Shown piece after piece: positions 27,432 through 36,389 of a stretch of 64,000 bases of DNA. The notes under the pieces are model-generated. The model made no database searches. It was not told the origin of the DNA and saw only the letters and a program-made list of their open reading frames with translations. Where the stretch lies: the NCBI GenBank assembly GCA_002350105.1, contig DEDT01000011.1, positions 1 to 64,000 on the forward strand, given 5' to 3'. Position 1 is the first letter of the stretch. Every line of letters starts with the position of its first letter. A program made the position numbers and the translations under genes. The DNA is from Selenomonadaceae bacterium UBA2897 (GTDB lineage: Bacteria > Bacillota > Negativicutes > Selenomonadales > Selenomonadaceae).

Positions 27432-29072
27432 ATGGAGAATCAGATGTTTTGCTTTCAGTGCCAGGAGACGGCGGGATGCAAGGGCTGCACGCGCGTAGGT
27501 GTCTGCGGCAAGAAGCCGGAGACGGCGGGCCTGCAGGATTTGCTCATCTATACGACGAAAGGCCTGTCGGCCGTGACGACGCGCCTGCGCGCTGAGGGCC
27601 AGCCGGTGTCCCGCGAGGTGAACCATCTGATCACGGTGAACCTGTTCGTGACGATCACGAACGCGAACTTCGACGATGAGGCCATTGCAGACCGCATCGA
27701 GAAGACGCTCTCGGTCAAGCAGGAACTGCTGGCCAGGCTGCAGGACCGCACGAACCTGCCGGAGGCTGCGCTCTGGAACGATGCCCGCGACAGCTTCGCG
27801 GCCAAGGCGGCGACGGATAAGGTCGGCGTGCTCGCCACGGAGAACGAGGATGTCCGCAGCCTGCGCGAGCTCATCACCTACGGCCTGAAAGGCCTTGCCG
27901 CCTACATGAAGCACGCGAATGTGCTCGATCATGAGAACGAGGCCATCGATGCTTTTCTGCAGGCCACGTTGGCGAAGCTGCTCGACGATAGCCTGACGGT
28001 GAACGACCTCGTCGCCCTCACGCTGGAGACGGGCAAGTGGGGCGTGGACGGCATGGCCCTCCTGGATGCTGCCAACACGGAGACGTATGGTAATCCGGAG
28101 CTCACGAAGGTGGACCTCGGCGTGCGCAAGAACCCGGGCATCCTGATTTCCGGCCACGACCTCAAGGACCTCGAGATGCTGCTGGAGCAGACGCAGGGCA
28201 CGGGCGTCGATGTCTACACCCACGGCGAGATGCTGCCGGCGCACTACTATCCGAAGTTCAAGCAGTACAAGAACTTCGCGGGCAACTACGGCAACGCCTG
28301 GTGGCAGCAGAAGGACGAGTTCGAGAAGTTCAACGGCCCGATCCTCATGACGACGAACTGCGTCGTGCCGCCGAAAGACAGCTACAAGGACCGCCTGTTC
28401 ACGACGGGTGCGGTCGGTGTGTCCGGCTGCCAGCACATCGAGCTCAAGGCCGATGGCACGAAGGATTTCTCCCCGATCATCGAGCTGGCGAAGAAGTGCG
28501 CGGCTCCGACGGAGCTGGAGCAGGGCGAGATCGTCGGCGGTTTCGCACATGCCCAGGTACTGGCGCTGGCCGACAAGGTCGTCGAGGCCGTGAAGTCCGG
28601 CGCCATCAAGAAATTCGTCGTCATGGCTGGCTGCGATGGCCGCATGAAGAGCCGCGAGTACTACACGGAGTTCGCCAAGGCTCTGCCGAAGGACACGATC
28701 ATCCTCACGGCCGGCTGTGCGAAGTACAAGTACATCAAGCTGCCGCTCGGCGATATCGGCGGTATTCCCCGCGTGCTCGATGCTGGTCAGTGCAACGACT
28801 CCTACAGCCTCGCGCTCATCGCGATGGCCTTGCAGAAGGCGTTCGGTCTCGACGATATCAACAAGCTGCCGCTGGCGTTCAACATCGCGTGGTATGAGCA
28901 GAAAGCCGTCATCGTGCTGCTGGCGCTGCTGCATCTCGGTGTGAAGAACATCCACCTCGGCCCGACGCTTCCGGCTTTCCTTTCCCCGAACGTGGCGAAA
29001 GTACTGGTCGAGAACTTCGGCATCGCCGGTATCTCCACGGTGGAGGACGATATTAAGACGCTGATCGGCTGA
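27432..29072 (+). CDS. hcp: Hydroxylamine reductase / hybrid cluster protein
   Basis: 546 residues, normal for Hcp. The N-terminal [15 protein letters not shown]...GVCG supplies the four Cys for the [4Fe-4S] cluster. Ligands of the hybrid 4Fe-2O-2S cluster lie in [41 protein letters not shown] and [12 protein letters not shown]. Family members reduce hydroxylamine or NO and protect against nitrosative stress. ATG 27432 has GAAGAGGAGC upstream. It is monocistronic and heads the nitrogen-oxide island. Confidence 0.96.
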   Translation: MENQMFCFQCQETAGCKGCTRVGVCGKKPETAGLQDLLIYTTKGLSAVTTRLRAEGQPVSREVNHLITVNLFVTITNANFDDEAIADRIEKTLSVKQELLARLQDRTNLPEAALWNDARDSFAAKAATDKVGVLATENEDVRSLRELITYGLKGLAAYMKHANVLDHENEAIDAFLQATLAKLLDDSLTVNDLVALTLETGKWGVDGMALLDAANTETYGNPELTKVDLGVRKNPGILISGHDLKDLEMLLEQTQGTGVDVYTHGEMLPAHYYPKFKQYKNFAGNYGNAWWQQKDEFEKFNGPILMTTNCVVPPKDSYKDRLFTTGAVGVSGCQHIELKADGTKDFSPIIELAKKCAAPTELEQGEIVGGFAHAQVLALADKVVEAVKSGAIKKFVVMAGCDGRMKSREYYTEFAKALPKDTIILTAGCAKYKYIKLPLGDIGGIPRVLDAGQCNDSYSLALIAMALQKAFGLDDINKLPLAFNIAWYEQKAVIVLLALLHLGVKNIHLGPTLPAFLSPNVAKVLVENFGIAGISTVEDDIKTLIG

Positions 29073-29106
29073 TTCTATCGAATCGCCCCATATATAAGCA
29101 GATAAG

Positions 29107-29141
29107 AACAGCCCGCTGGCTTTGGACAGCGGGCTGTTTTT
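29107..29141 (+). terminator. Terminator after hcp
   Basis: AACAGCCCGCTG / CAGCGGGCTGTT hairpin followed by TTT. Confidence 0.8.
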
Positions 29142-29173
29142 CGCTATATGTGTTTGTCGTTTTCTACAAAGCT

Positions 29174-29216
29174 AAGGAAACGCGGATGAAATCGTCATGA
29201 ATCAGCGTTTCCCTAA
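29174..29216 (-). repeat. Dispersed TAGGGAAACGC hairpin, copy 1
   Basis: AAGGAAACGC...GCGTTTCCCT inverted repeat. On the minus strand it begins TAGGGAAACGCTGATT, and that TAG is the stop codon of the PucR-type gene. Related copies lie at 30555-30603 and 55621-55661, each just after a gene. Confidence 0.65.
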
Positions 29217-30475
29217 AATACCGTTTTGCTGCTTTTGGCGTGCGGGCTGCGAATCGTGCCGATGTATCCGGGCTGCAGGAGGTCAAGAGCCTTGCGGACA
29301 TCGCCGACGCGCAGGGCGGCGTAGAGATTGAATCGCGTATCAGGGTCGTTGAGGTCGATGTTCAGCAGCTGGGCGATCTTCTCGGCGCGGTAGCGTACCG
29401 TGTTCACGTGGATAAAGAGTTTCTCAGCCGTCGCTTTATAGTTGAAGTTGTCGTCGAGCAGCGTGCGCAGCGTGATCTGCAGGTCAGCGTTGCAGTCATG
29501 GTCGTATTCCAGCAATTTATCGAGAGTCTGGCGGCAGAATGTATGGATGCGGGCAGGCGGGCAGCGGAAGAGCTCGCAGAATATCCCCAGCTCATCAAAC
29601 CATTGCACGAAGCCCTGCTTTCCCTTGATGGTATGGAACGTAAGCGCGATACGTGCCTCGCGCAGGCTGTGGTGCAGTTCGTCGAGTGGATATTCGCCGC
29701 CGATGCCGAGGGATAGGGCGACGCCGCATTTTTCTTCCACGGCCTGATGCCAGGAGGATACCAGTTCGCGGCTGGCTCGCTGGGTGAGTCCCCGGTATTC
29801 TGTCTGCCGGTAGAAGCCGGAGAGGATGGCCAGATGCATTCCCTGCCATGTCAGCGGTTGGATGACCGGCAGGCTGTGTTCTGTGCAGAATTCCTGCATT
29901 TGCTGTGCCAGCTCCGGCAGGGTGATGGTCGTATCCTGCGGGAGCTGCATGACCATGACAGCATAGTTCTGATCCGGGGAAAGTTGCAGGCCATGGCGGC
30001 TTAGCAGGGCATCGACACGCACATCATTTCCCTGAAAGACGCGTGCCAGCAAGGTGTCAAGCGACCGGTCTGCCTGTGCCTGTGCCGTCATCTGGCTGCG
30101 CAGGTACCACAGCAGAGCCAGGTGCGCTGGCGCTGCCTGTTCGACGAGTGCGGGGATATCTGCTGGTGTGACTGTGGCGAAGGAGAGGAGAAGGCCGTCG
30201 TCCTCGCTCAGACTGCAGCGCAGCGTGAGTTGTTGATGATTTTTATCGTAGAAATATTCCTGATCCGTAAAAGAAGGAATATTCCGGAAGATTTCCAGCT
30301 CCGCAGCGGTGAGGATATGCCCGGCTCTGGGGTAGCACTCACAGCCTTGCAGGGTAGTGATGTGCAGTACGTGCCCCGTGGCATGTTGCAAATATCTGCC
30401 AATGGCTGGCACGCCCTGCTTCAGGGCACAATCCAAGAGGTCCAGATTGGGATTTGTGGTATGTTTTTCTGGCAT
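29213..30475 (-). CDS. PucR/CdaR-type transcriptional regulator
   Basis: 420 residues. The C-terminal domain LQITLRTLLDDNFNYKATAEKLFIHVNTVRYRAEKIAQLLNIDL is the PucR/CdaR helix-turn-helix (family signature HxNTxxYR). The N-terminal part has a sensor-like region (GHVLHITTLQGCECYPRAGHILTAAELEIF), and a middle GGDEF-like CdaR domain is probable (YAVMVMQLPQDTTIT, ALSLGIGGEYPLDELHHSLREARIAL). It is transcribed in the same direction as, and downstream of, the flavoprotein reductase gene, so it may control it. Ligand unknown. Confidence 0.82.
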   Translation of the reverse strand: MPEKHTTNPNLDLLDCALKQGVPAIGRYLQHATGHVLHITTLQGCECYPRAGHILTAAELEIFRNIPSFTDQEYFYDKNHQQLTLRCSLSEDDGLLLSFATVTPADIPALVEQAAPAHLALLWYLRSQMTAQAQADRSLDTLLARVFQGNDVRVDALLSRHGLQLSPDQNYAVMVMQLPQDTTITLPELAQQMQEFCTEHSLPVIQPLTWQGMHLAILSGFYRQTEYRGLTQRASRELVSSWHQAVEEKCGVALSLGIGGEYPLDELHHSLREARIALTFHTIKGKQGFVQWFDELGIFCELFRCPPARIHTFCRQTLDKLLEYDHDCNADLQITLRTLLDDNFNYKATAEKLFIHVNTVRYRAEKIAQLLNIDLNDPDTRFNLYAALRVGDVRKALDLLQPGYIGTIRSPHAKSSKTVF

Positions 30476-30554
30476 AGCAATAGCTCCTGTTCCATCTTTC
30501 TATATGTCAATTATAACATATAAACAGGAAGACAGAACAGGAGCTTATTTGCTC

Positions 30555-30603
30555 TTAGGAAAACACGGATGACTCAGTTGATCCCAATCCATGTTTCCTT
30601 AGG
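30555..30603 (-). repeat. Dispersed TAGGGAAACGC-type hairpin, copy 2 (diverged)
   Basis: TTAGGAAAACACGGAT...ATCCATGTTTCCTTAGG inverted repeat between the flavoprotein and PucR genes. It is similar in arms and size to 29174-29216 and probably ends the flavoprotein transcript. Confidence 0.55.
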
Positions 30604-30617
30604 TAATATGGTGGGGA

Positions 30618-32312
30618 TTAGCCTTGTTTGGTGATGTTTTTGCCCGCGAGGTAGCCGAACGTGTAGGCGCGGCCGTGGCTCGTGCCTGGCGTCGTCGTCG
30701 GATAGTCGTTGCCGAAGAAGCTGCCGGAGTTGTTGCCTGCGGCGTAGAGGTGCGGGATGACATTTTTGTCTTTGTCGAGAACCTGCATCTTTTCGTTGAT
30801 CTGCAGGCCGCCGAGCGTTACGAGCATGGAGGAACCGATCTTTGCCGCGAAGAAGGGCCCCTTTTCGAGCGGCGTCATAAAGAGCGGCTTCTTATTGAAG
30901 TCATCGTCGTGCCCCTTGTGCGCGAGCTCGTTATAGCGCTCGACCGTGGCCTTGAAGGTATCCCAGGGCAGATTGCACTGTTCGGCGAGCTCCTGCAGGG
31001 AATCGGCCTTTTTCACGAGGCCTTTCTCGATATAGCGCTCGATATCCTTGTCGTTATGATGGTATTTCATTTCCTTGCAGGCCGTCTGATGGAATTTCGC
31101 GGTCTCTTCCGGCCATTTGCTGTCCCAGATGTTCCATTTGCATTTCTCCGGCTGGCTGCGGACCTGGTTGACGAGGTAGCCAAACGGCAGATCCTCGTTG
31201 CCGAAGCGTTCCCCTTTGAGATTGACGCCGAGCCAGGGCTGGCGGACGAGGGCATCCGGATTCTCTTTCGGGTCATCGACAAAGGCCTTGTCGAAATACA
31301 TGGCCGTGTGCGGCCCCTCGTCGATGGCGGCGCCGATCCACATGCCCATTTTCTGACCGTCGCCCGTGTTGAATGTGCCAGGATAGGAAATCTTGTTGAC
31401 GTATTTCGCCGTTGGGATGAAATAGTTCAGCATTTCCTCGTCGTGGCCGTAGTCACCAGCGCAGAGGATAACGCCCTTGCTCGCGTTGATCTTGATGTAC
31501 TGCTTGTTTTCATCCTGTGCGATGACGCCTTTGACTTCGCCGCTGTTGTCCGGGCGGATGAGCTGAACGGCCGGCGTCTTATAATGGATATCGACGCCGA
31601 GGTTCTCCGCCGTGGAGAGCAGCGTGTAGCTCATGGCGATCGTCGGGCCGCCGCCGTACATGCCCTTCGGCATTTTCTCCTCAGCGCCTGCGGGCGGATT
31701 CAGCACAAACGTCAGCGTCGGGAAGCAGGGCAGCGTCGATGTCGGCGCGACGAGTTCTTCCTGCGTCCAGATGTGCTTGACGGTGCAGCCAGCTTTCTGG
31801 GCGAGGCCGAAAAGCCAGTCGTTGGCTTCGCCGCTCTTCTCCGTGTATTCCTTGATGACCTTCTGGTTGGCACGGTAGGAAGCGTAGCGCATAAGCTCCG
31901 TTTCAAAGAGCTCCGGGTCGATTTTCGTGCCGACCTGCGCCTGTACTTTTGAGTTGACAGCACCGTAGTCGTAGCTGCGGAAATTGACGTTCTGCGTCTT
32001 TTCGATGAGGACGACTTTGGCTCCCTCCTCGGCGGCCGCGCAGGCGGCGCTGAGGCCGGCCATGCCAGCACCAACGACGACGACATCGGTATCGATCGTG
32101 CTGCTGATCTGGCTGTCGCTGATAGCGGCAGGGGCTTTCATGAATTCCGGCTCCTCGGCGGCACCGGCACTTCCCTGACCTTTCTCCGCATCCTTGGCGA
32201 GGTGCTTGCGGCCATTGCCGCAGCCCGTGAGCATGACGGGCGCTACAGCACCGGCGGCCATGAGTACGGCACCTTTGAGGAAGTTACGGCGTGACATATC
32301 GATTGTTGGCAT
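30618..32312 (-). CDS. Exported FAD-binding reductase (fumarate reductase flavoprotein-like), Tat lipoprotein
   Basis: 564 residues. The Tat signal SRRNFLKGAV (residues 7-16) is followed by a lipobox ending in Cys31 (VMLTGC), so the protein is probably a membrane-anchored extracytoplasmic lipoprotein. The FAD motif DVVVVGAGMAGLSAACAAAEEG and the C-terminal LYAAGNNSGSFFGNDYP...TSHGRAYTFGYLAGKNI belong to the fumarate/urocanate reductase superfamily. It has no heme motifs of its own; the divergent pentaheme cytochrome gene is the obvious electron donor. The electron acceptor (fumarate, urocanate, another enoate or something else) cannot be told. Confidence 0.85.
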   Translation of the reverse strand: MPTIDMSRRNFLKGAVLMAAGAVAPVMLTGCGNGRKHLAKDAEKGQGSAGAAEEPEFMKAPAAISDSQISSTIDTDVVVVGAGMAGLSAACAAAEEGAKVVLIEKTQNVNFRSYDYGAVNSKVQAQVGTKIDPELFETELMRYASYRANQKVIKEYTEKSGEANDWLFGLAQKAGCTVKHIWTQEELVAPTSTLPCFPTLTFVLNPPAGAEEKMPKGMYGGGPTIAMSYTLLSTAENLGVDIHYKTPAVQLIRPDNSGEVKGVIAQDENKQYIKINASKGVILCAGDYGHDEEMLNYFIPTAKYVNKISYPGTFNTGDGQKMGMWIGAAIDEGPHTAMYFDKAFVDDPKENPDALVRQPWLGVNLKGERFGNEDLPFGYLVNQVRSQPEKCKWNIWDSKWPEETAKFHQTACKEMKYHHNDKDIERYIEKGLVKKADSLQELAEQCNLPWDTFKATVERYNELAHKGHDDDFNKKPLFMTPLEKGPFFAAKIGSSMLVTLGGLQINEKMQVLDKDKNVIPHLYAAGNNSGSFFGNDYPTTTPGTSHGRAYTFGYLAGKNITKQG

Positions 32313-32601
32313 TTTCCATCCATCCCTTCATATCGTCTCTTCGTTCTATGTCGTCCTGCTATCTGTCCCTGACGCGTGGGCGGCAGCGGTTTTGTGCAGT
32401 TCTATAGGTTGCATTTATTATATAATAGGTAACCGTCGCTGGCTTTGTCTTGTCGTACAAAAATTCGGGCGTGATTTTGTGCACTCTGTAGACGTCAGGG
32501 AGCGTAAATTTCTTTATAATGAAGATACACATAGAACGAGAGCTCGGGAAGCGGAGCAGGAAAGCGGCGCTTCCTCATAGAGAGATGGAAGGATGCGTTT
32601 C

Positions 32602-33180
32602 ATGATGAAAGAGAAACTGCGGGCGCTGGCTGACTGGGCCAGGCGTAAGCCGTTCCACGTGATCGGCGGTGTATTGATTTTATTTGTATTGGCGAATGTG
32701 GCCATGTGGCAGGCTGAGAAATATCCCTCGCTAGCCTGCTCGCCCTGCCATGTCATGGATCCCTACGTGCAGGGCTATCATGGCCAGGCTGCTGAGGGGA
32801 AGGTACTGGCACAGACCCATGCCGAGGCTGGTGTCAACTGCATCGATTGCCATGACAATGGGATCGAGGACAAGGTGCAGGAGACGGTCTGGTACGTGAC
32901 GGATGATTTCGACGATCCGCCGCTGAAACGTGACTTCGGCAATGAGATGTGCCTGAAGTGCCATAAGGATCTCGATGCCATCGTTGCGAAGACGGATATG
33001 GGGAACGGCGTCAACCCGCATAACTCGCATCTCGGAGACCTCAACTGCGAGGATTGCCACAAGATGCATAATAAGTCCGAGGCGGCCTGCATGAAGTGTC
33101 ACGACTTTGATTTCCTGCAGACACTGCCTGCCGAGTGGATGACAAAGGATGAGATGGCGCAGATTCACGCGAAAAAATAA
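32602..33180 (+). CDS. Membrane-anchored NapC/NirT-like multiheme cytochrome c (five CxxCH)
   Basis: 192 residues. An N-terminal anchor (HVIGGVLILFVLANVAMW) is followed by five heme motifs: CSPCH, CIDCH, CLKCH, CEDCH and CMKCH. Such proteins pass electrons from the quinol pool to periplasmic reductases. The start is set at ATG 32602, 9 nt after GGAAGG; ATG 32593 touches the ribosome site. Divergent from the FAD reductase, so the two likely form one respiratory chain. A UUCG-loop terminator follows. Confidence 0.88.
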   Translation: MMKEKLRALADWARRKPFHVIGGVLILFVLANVAMWQAEKYPSLACSPCHVMDPYVQGYHGQAAEGKVLAQTHAEAGVNCIDCHDNGIEDKVQETVWYVTDDFDDPPLKRDFGNEMCLKCHKDLDAIVAKTDMGNGVNPHNSHLGDLNCEDCHKMHNKSEAACMKCHDFDFLQTLPAEWMTKDEMAQIHAKK

Positions 33181-33197
33181 TACGTTTGTCGTTTTAT

Positions 33198-33220
33198 CCC
33201 TGCTTCGGCAGGGTTTTTTT
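33198..33220 (+). terminator. UUCG-loop terminator after the cytochrome gene
   Basis: CCCTGC-TTCG-GCAGGG followed by seven T. Confidence 0.9.
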
Positions 33221-33221
33221 G

Positions 33222-33235
33222 GTGATTTAAATCAC
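33222..33235. promoter_or_regulatory. Crp/Fnr-type operator GTGATTTAAATCAC
   Basis: A perfect 14-bp palindrome close to both the FNR (TTGAT-N4-ATCAA) and CRP (TGTGA-N6-TCACA) patterns. An extended -10 TGTTATAAT (33276-33284) lies downstream, placing the operator centre near -62 of the Crp/Fnr-family gene, a class I activator position, probably autoregulatory. Confidence 0.55.
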
Positions 33236-33325
33236 TATGTATGTTGCAACAGTCACACACATGGTGAACTTTTCATGTTATAATGGGAGACAAATAGACA
33301 AAAAAATAAGAATGAAGGTGTGAAT

Positions 33326-34012
33326 ATGAAACTTCAGGGGGCGGATCTGGTCGGCTTGCCACTTTTTCGCGATCTGGCACCGGCGGAGATCGATCGCTTT
33401 TTGCAGGCGACGGGTGTGCAAGTGCGCGAGTATGAGAAGAAGACGCGCATGATGAAGGCGTATGAGCCGAACAAGTACATCGGCGTGATGGTCAGTGGCG
33501 AGGCTTTTGTCGTGGCAGAGGATCGCTTTGGCAATGAATCCGTGGCGCATCATCTGGAGCGCGGCGCGATGTTTGGCAGCACTTCGGCGATCCTGCCGGG
33601 TGTGGAGAATATCAGCGCGCTCGATGCGCTCACGGACGTCGTTGCCATCCTGGTTTCATATCATGACCTGATTACGGTGGGGCCTCGGCTGGGGCGGATT
33701 CATGGCATCGTCATGAAGAACCTTTTGGAGGCGTTCTCCCGCAAGAATTTCTCCCTGACGCAGAAGTTGGAGCTGCTCTCGCAGAAGACCCTGCGGGAAC
33801 GCCTGATCCTCTATCTCATGCAGCGGGAGAAGAGCCAGCAGCGTGAGCATGTGCGCGTGCCGGGACGTTGCCAGATGGCCAAGGAGATGGAGTGCAACCG
33901 CAGTGCACTCACCCGGGAGATTAATGATATGAAGGCGTGCGGCGTACTGGTCTGCGGGGATGGCTGGATGAAGCTGGATCCGGTGCAGCTTGCGCGTATG
34001 GATAGGGCCTAG
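33326..34012 (+). CDS. Crp/Fnr-family transcriptional regulator
   Basis: 228 residues from ATG 33326 (behind GAAGGTGTGAAT). The N-terminal cyclic-nucleotide-binding-like beta roll (LFRDLAPAEIDRFLQATGVQ, VMVSGEAFVVAEDRFGNE, GAMFGSTSAILPG) is followed by a long dimer helix and a helix-turn-helix (GRCQMAKEMECNRSALTREINDMKACGVL). No four-Cys cluster motif of Fnr is seen. It lies 3 nt before ccmA, so it is probably cotranscribed with the cytochrome c maturation genes. Confidence 0.88.
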   Translation: MKLQGADLVGLPLFRDLAPAEIDRFLQATGVQVREYEKKTRMMKAYEPNKYIGVMVSGEAFVVAEDRFGNESVAHHLERGAMFGSTSAILPGVENISALDALTDVVAILVSYHDLITVGPRLGRIHGIVMKNLLEAFSRKNFSLTQKLELLSQKTLRERLILYLMQREKSQQREHVRVPGRCQMAKEMECNRSALTREINDMKACGVLVCGDGWMKLDPVQLARMDRA

Positions 34013-34015
34013 GGT

Positions 34016-34636
34016 ATGTGGAGTATCGATTTTGAGGACGTCGGCATGACGTTCGGTGCGCGAACCATTTTCTCCGGAATTACGCATCGGATAGAGGGCG
34101 GACGGATCACTGCCGTTATCGGACAGAATGGCAGCGGGAAATCGACCTGCCTGCGTCTGGCGGGGCATTTGCTGCGGCCAACACAGGGAACGGTTATCGT
34201 TCAGCGGGATGGAGAGACTTTGCGGCAGGGTGCCCTGCGGCAGGAGATCGGCATGGTAACGCCGGAGCTGCGTTTTTATCCGCGGCTTACGGCACGTGAA
34301 AATATGACGTTTTTGCTCGGCTTGCGCGGCAAACAGCTGGATGAACAGGCCTATCAGCAGGCCTTGCGGCAAGTTGGGCTGGAGACGGAAGCTGTCGCGC
34401 ATACCATGACGGGAGAATTTTCGACGGGGATGCGCCAGCGGTTGAAATTGGCTGTGCTCTTTCTTGTTGATGCCCATATCTGGCTGCTCGATGAGCCGGG
34501 GGCTAATCTCGATGCGGCGGGACGCAGTATGGTGCTGCAGGCCGCACGCGAGGCAGCGCAGGCGGGCAGGCTCGTCTTGCTCGCGACGAACGATCCGGGG
34601 GAGGAGGAGGTCGCTGATGACATCATCCACCTTTGA
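34016..34636 (+). CDS. ccmA: Cytochrome c biogenesis ABC ATPase CcmA
   Basis: 206 residues. Walker A GQNGSGKST, signature TGEFSTGMRQRLKLA and Walker B IWLLDEPGANLDAAG are all seen. CcmA powers release of holo-CcmE from the CcmBCD membrane complex in system I cytochrome c maturation. It is first in ccmABCEF and overlaps ccmB by 20 nt. The nearby multiheme cytochromes (the pentaheme protein, NrfH, NrfA) are the clients. Confidence 0.88.
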   Translation: MWSIDFEDVGMTFGARTIFSGITHRIEGGRITAVIGQNGSGKSTCLRLAGHLLRPTQGTVIVQRDGETLRQGALRQEIGMVTPELRFYPRLTARENMTFLLGLRGKQLDEQAYQQALRQVGLETEAVAHTMTGEFSTGMRQRLKLAVLFLVDAHIWLLDEPGANLDAAGRSMVLQAAREAAQAGRLVLLATNDPGEEEVADDIIHL

Positions 34637-35288
34637 GGGCGCACGGCTCGTGCTGCGCAAGGAACTGCGCTGCAGCCTGCGTGAGCCCGCGGCCTGGGGC
34701 GCGATGTTCATGTTCGCGCTCACGACGCTGGCCTGCGTGAGTCTGAGCCTCAGTGGCATGACACTGGAGCCGAAGCTTTTGGCGGCACTTTTATGGGTCA
34801 TCCTGTTCTTCGCTTCCATGGCGGGGGCAGACCGCGGTTTCGGCGACGAAGACCTTGCGCGGACGCTGCCCGCCTTGCAGCTGTACGGTGCGGCGCAGGC
34901 CGTGCTCTTCGGCAAGATGCTCTATACGGGTGTGCTGTTGCTCGGGCTGGCGGCGTTCACGGTGCCTCTTTACCTCATCTTTATGGATGTGACGCTGACG
35001 TCGCCGGGTATTTTCCTGCTGACGCTCTTGGCTGGACTCTGGGGCGTGGCCGTGGCGGGCACGCTGCTCGGAGCGCTGGCTACGGGGGCGCGGGTTCGAA
35101 GCGGTCTCTGCACCGTGCTCATGCTGCCGATTATTCTGCCGGTGTTCCTGCCGGCCATCGCGCTGACGGCCGCGGCTTTCGGCGGCGGTGCGGTGGCGGT
35201 GTCGTACCTCGGCGGCATGGTGCTCTACGACCTCGTGCTGAGCGTAGGGGCATCGATTTTGTTCGACTATCTTTGGTACGAAGACTAG
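34617..35288 (+). CDS. ccmB: Heme exporter membrane protein CcmB
   Basis: 223 residues with about six membrane segments. ATG 34617 (MTSSTFEGARLVLRKELRCSLREP) has GAGGAGGAGG upstream and lies inside the end of ccmA. The loop ADRGFGDEDLARTLPALQLYG after the second segment is typical of CcmB, which partners CcmA. Confidence 0.85.
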   Translation: MTSSTFEGARLVLRKELRCSLREPAAWGAMFMFALTTLACVSLSLSGMTLEPKLLAALLWVILFFASMAGADRGFGDEDLARTLPALQLYGAAQAVLFGKMLYTGVLLLGLAAFTVPLYLIFMDVTLTSPGIFLLTLLAGLWGVAVAGTLLGALATGARVRSGLCTVLMLPIILPVFLPAIALTAAAFGGGAVAVSYLGGMVLYDLVLSVGASILFDYLWYED

Positions 35289-35340
35289 TCAGGTCGCCTC
35301 TGGGCGAGCTTGACATCCTTATTCGATAGGAGGGATTAGA

Positions 35341-36015
35341 GTGGATAGTAGCGTGTGGAGAGCACGGCTGCTGCATGGCTTGACGGCTGTATTAACGCTG
35401 GGCGTGCTCTTTGCGGTTTTTTTCGTTGTGCCGCCGGCGCAGGGGCTGGGGTATTACGTGCGCATCGCCTTTTTCCATATTCCGGTGGCCTGGGTCTCGG
35501 TGCTCGCTTTCCTGCTGAGTGCCTGGTGGGCCGCTAAGGTTTTGCGGCATCATGATGCGCACGCGGATGCGCTTTCGGCGAAGTCGGCGCAGCTGGGCTT
35601 TATCTTTACCGTATTCGCGACGCTGAGCGGTGCGTTTTTCTCCAAGCTGACCTGGGGCAGCTATTGGAACTGGGACCCGCGGCAGACGACGATCTTCGTG
35701 CTGATGCTCATCTACGGTGCCTATCTCACGCTGCGCGCAGCCATGCCGGATCCCGCACGGCGGGCGCGGGTAGCAGCGGTCTATTCGCTGTTCTCGTGTC
35801 TCACGGTGCCATTTCTCGTCTTTATCATTCCGCGTTTTTATTTTTCACTGCATCCGCAGCCGGTACTCAACAGCAGCGGCAGCATCGATATGGATCCGGT
35901 GATGCTGGCGACGCTGCTGGCGGCACTACTTGATATGACATTGATTTTTTGGGGACTGCTCTACCACGGGGTGGCAGGACATCCGCCGCAAGGAAAGGCA
36001 GGGGATACTGTATGA
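35341..36015 (+). CDS. ccmC: Cytochrome c maturation protein CcmC (heme handling)
   Basis: 224 residues with six membrane segments. The tryptophan-rich heme-binding loop WGSYWNWDPRQT and flanking His residues (FFHIPVAWVS, before and after the loop) attach heme to CcmE. GTG start at 35341 behind AGGAGGGATTAGA. The stop overlaps ccmE by 4 nt. No ccmD is visible between ccmC and ccmE. Confidence 0.9.
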   Translation: MDSSVWRARLLHGLTAVLTLGVLFAVFFVVPPAQGLGYYVRIAFFHIPVAWVSVLAFLLSAWWAAKVLRHHDAHADALSAKSAQLGFIFTVFATLSGAFFSKLTWGSYWNWDPRQTTIFVLMLIYGAYLTLRAAMPDPARRARVAAVYSLFSCLTVPFLVFIIPRFYFSLHPQPVLNSSGSIDMDPVMLATLLAALLDMTLIFWGLLYHGVAGHPPQGKAGDTV

Positions 36016-36389
36016 ACCGCAAGATCATTCTGCTCGTCGTGCTGCTCGTCGCCTTTGGCGGCTATGCGGCATGGAGTTTTGCTGACTCGGTGACACCCTA
36101 TGTGGGCATTGATCAGGCTATGCAGGAGAGGGGAACCGTGCAGGTCAAGGGTCTGCGCGCAGAGAATGCGGAGCCGCCGCATATGGAGGGCAAGGAGTTC
36201 GTCTTTACCCTGCAGGATGAAGATACGGGCACGCAGCTTCTCGTGCGCTACAAGGGTACGAAGCCGGATCAGTTCGACGAAGCACATCACGTCGTCGCCA
36301 TCGGCAAGTATCAGGATGGGGTATTCCGGGCGGATAAATTGCTCATCAAGTGCCCCTCGAAATATGAAAAAGAAAAGGGGAATGTCTGA
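36012..36389 (+). CDS. ccmE: Heme chaperone CcmE, cysteine variant
   Basis: 125 residues with an N-terminal membrane anchor (IILLVVLLVAFGGYAAW) and an OB-fold domain. The heme-binding motif is LLIKCPSKYEKE: the usual H-x-x-x-Y has become C-x-x-x-Y. Such CcmE forms are known from Desulfovibrio and some archaea in Ccm systems that also lack CcmG and CcmH, which are absent here too. ATG 36012 overlaps the ccmC stop; the stop overlaps ccmF by one base. Confidence 0.88.
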   Translation: MNRKIILLVVLLVAFGGYAAWSFADSVTPYVGIDQAMQERGTVQVKGLRAENAEPPHMEGKEFVFTLQDEDTGTQLLVRYKGTKPDQFDEAHHVVAIGKYQDGVFRADKLLIKCPSKYEKEKGNV

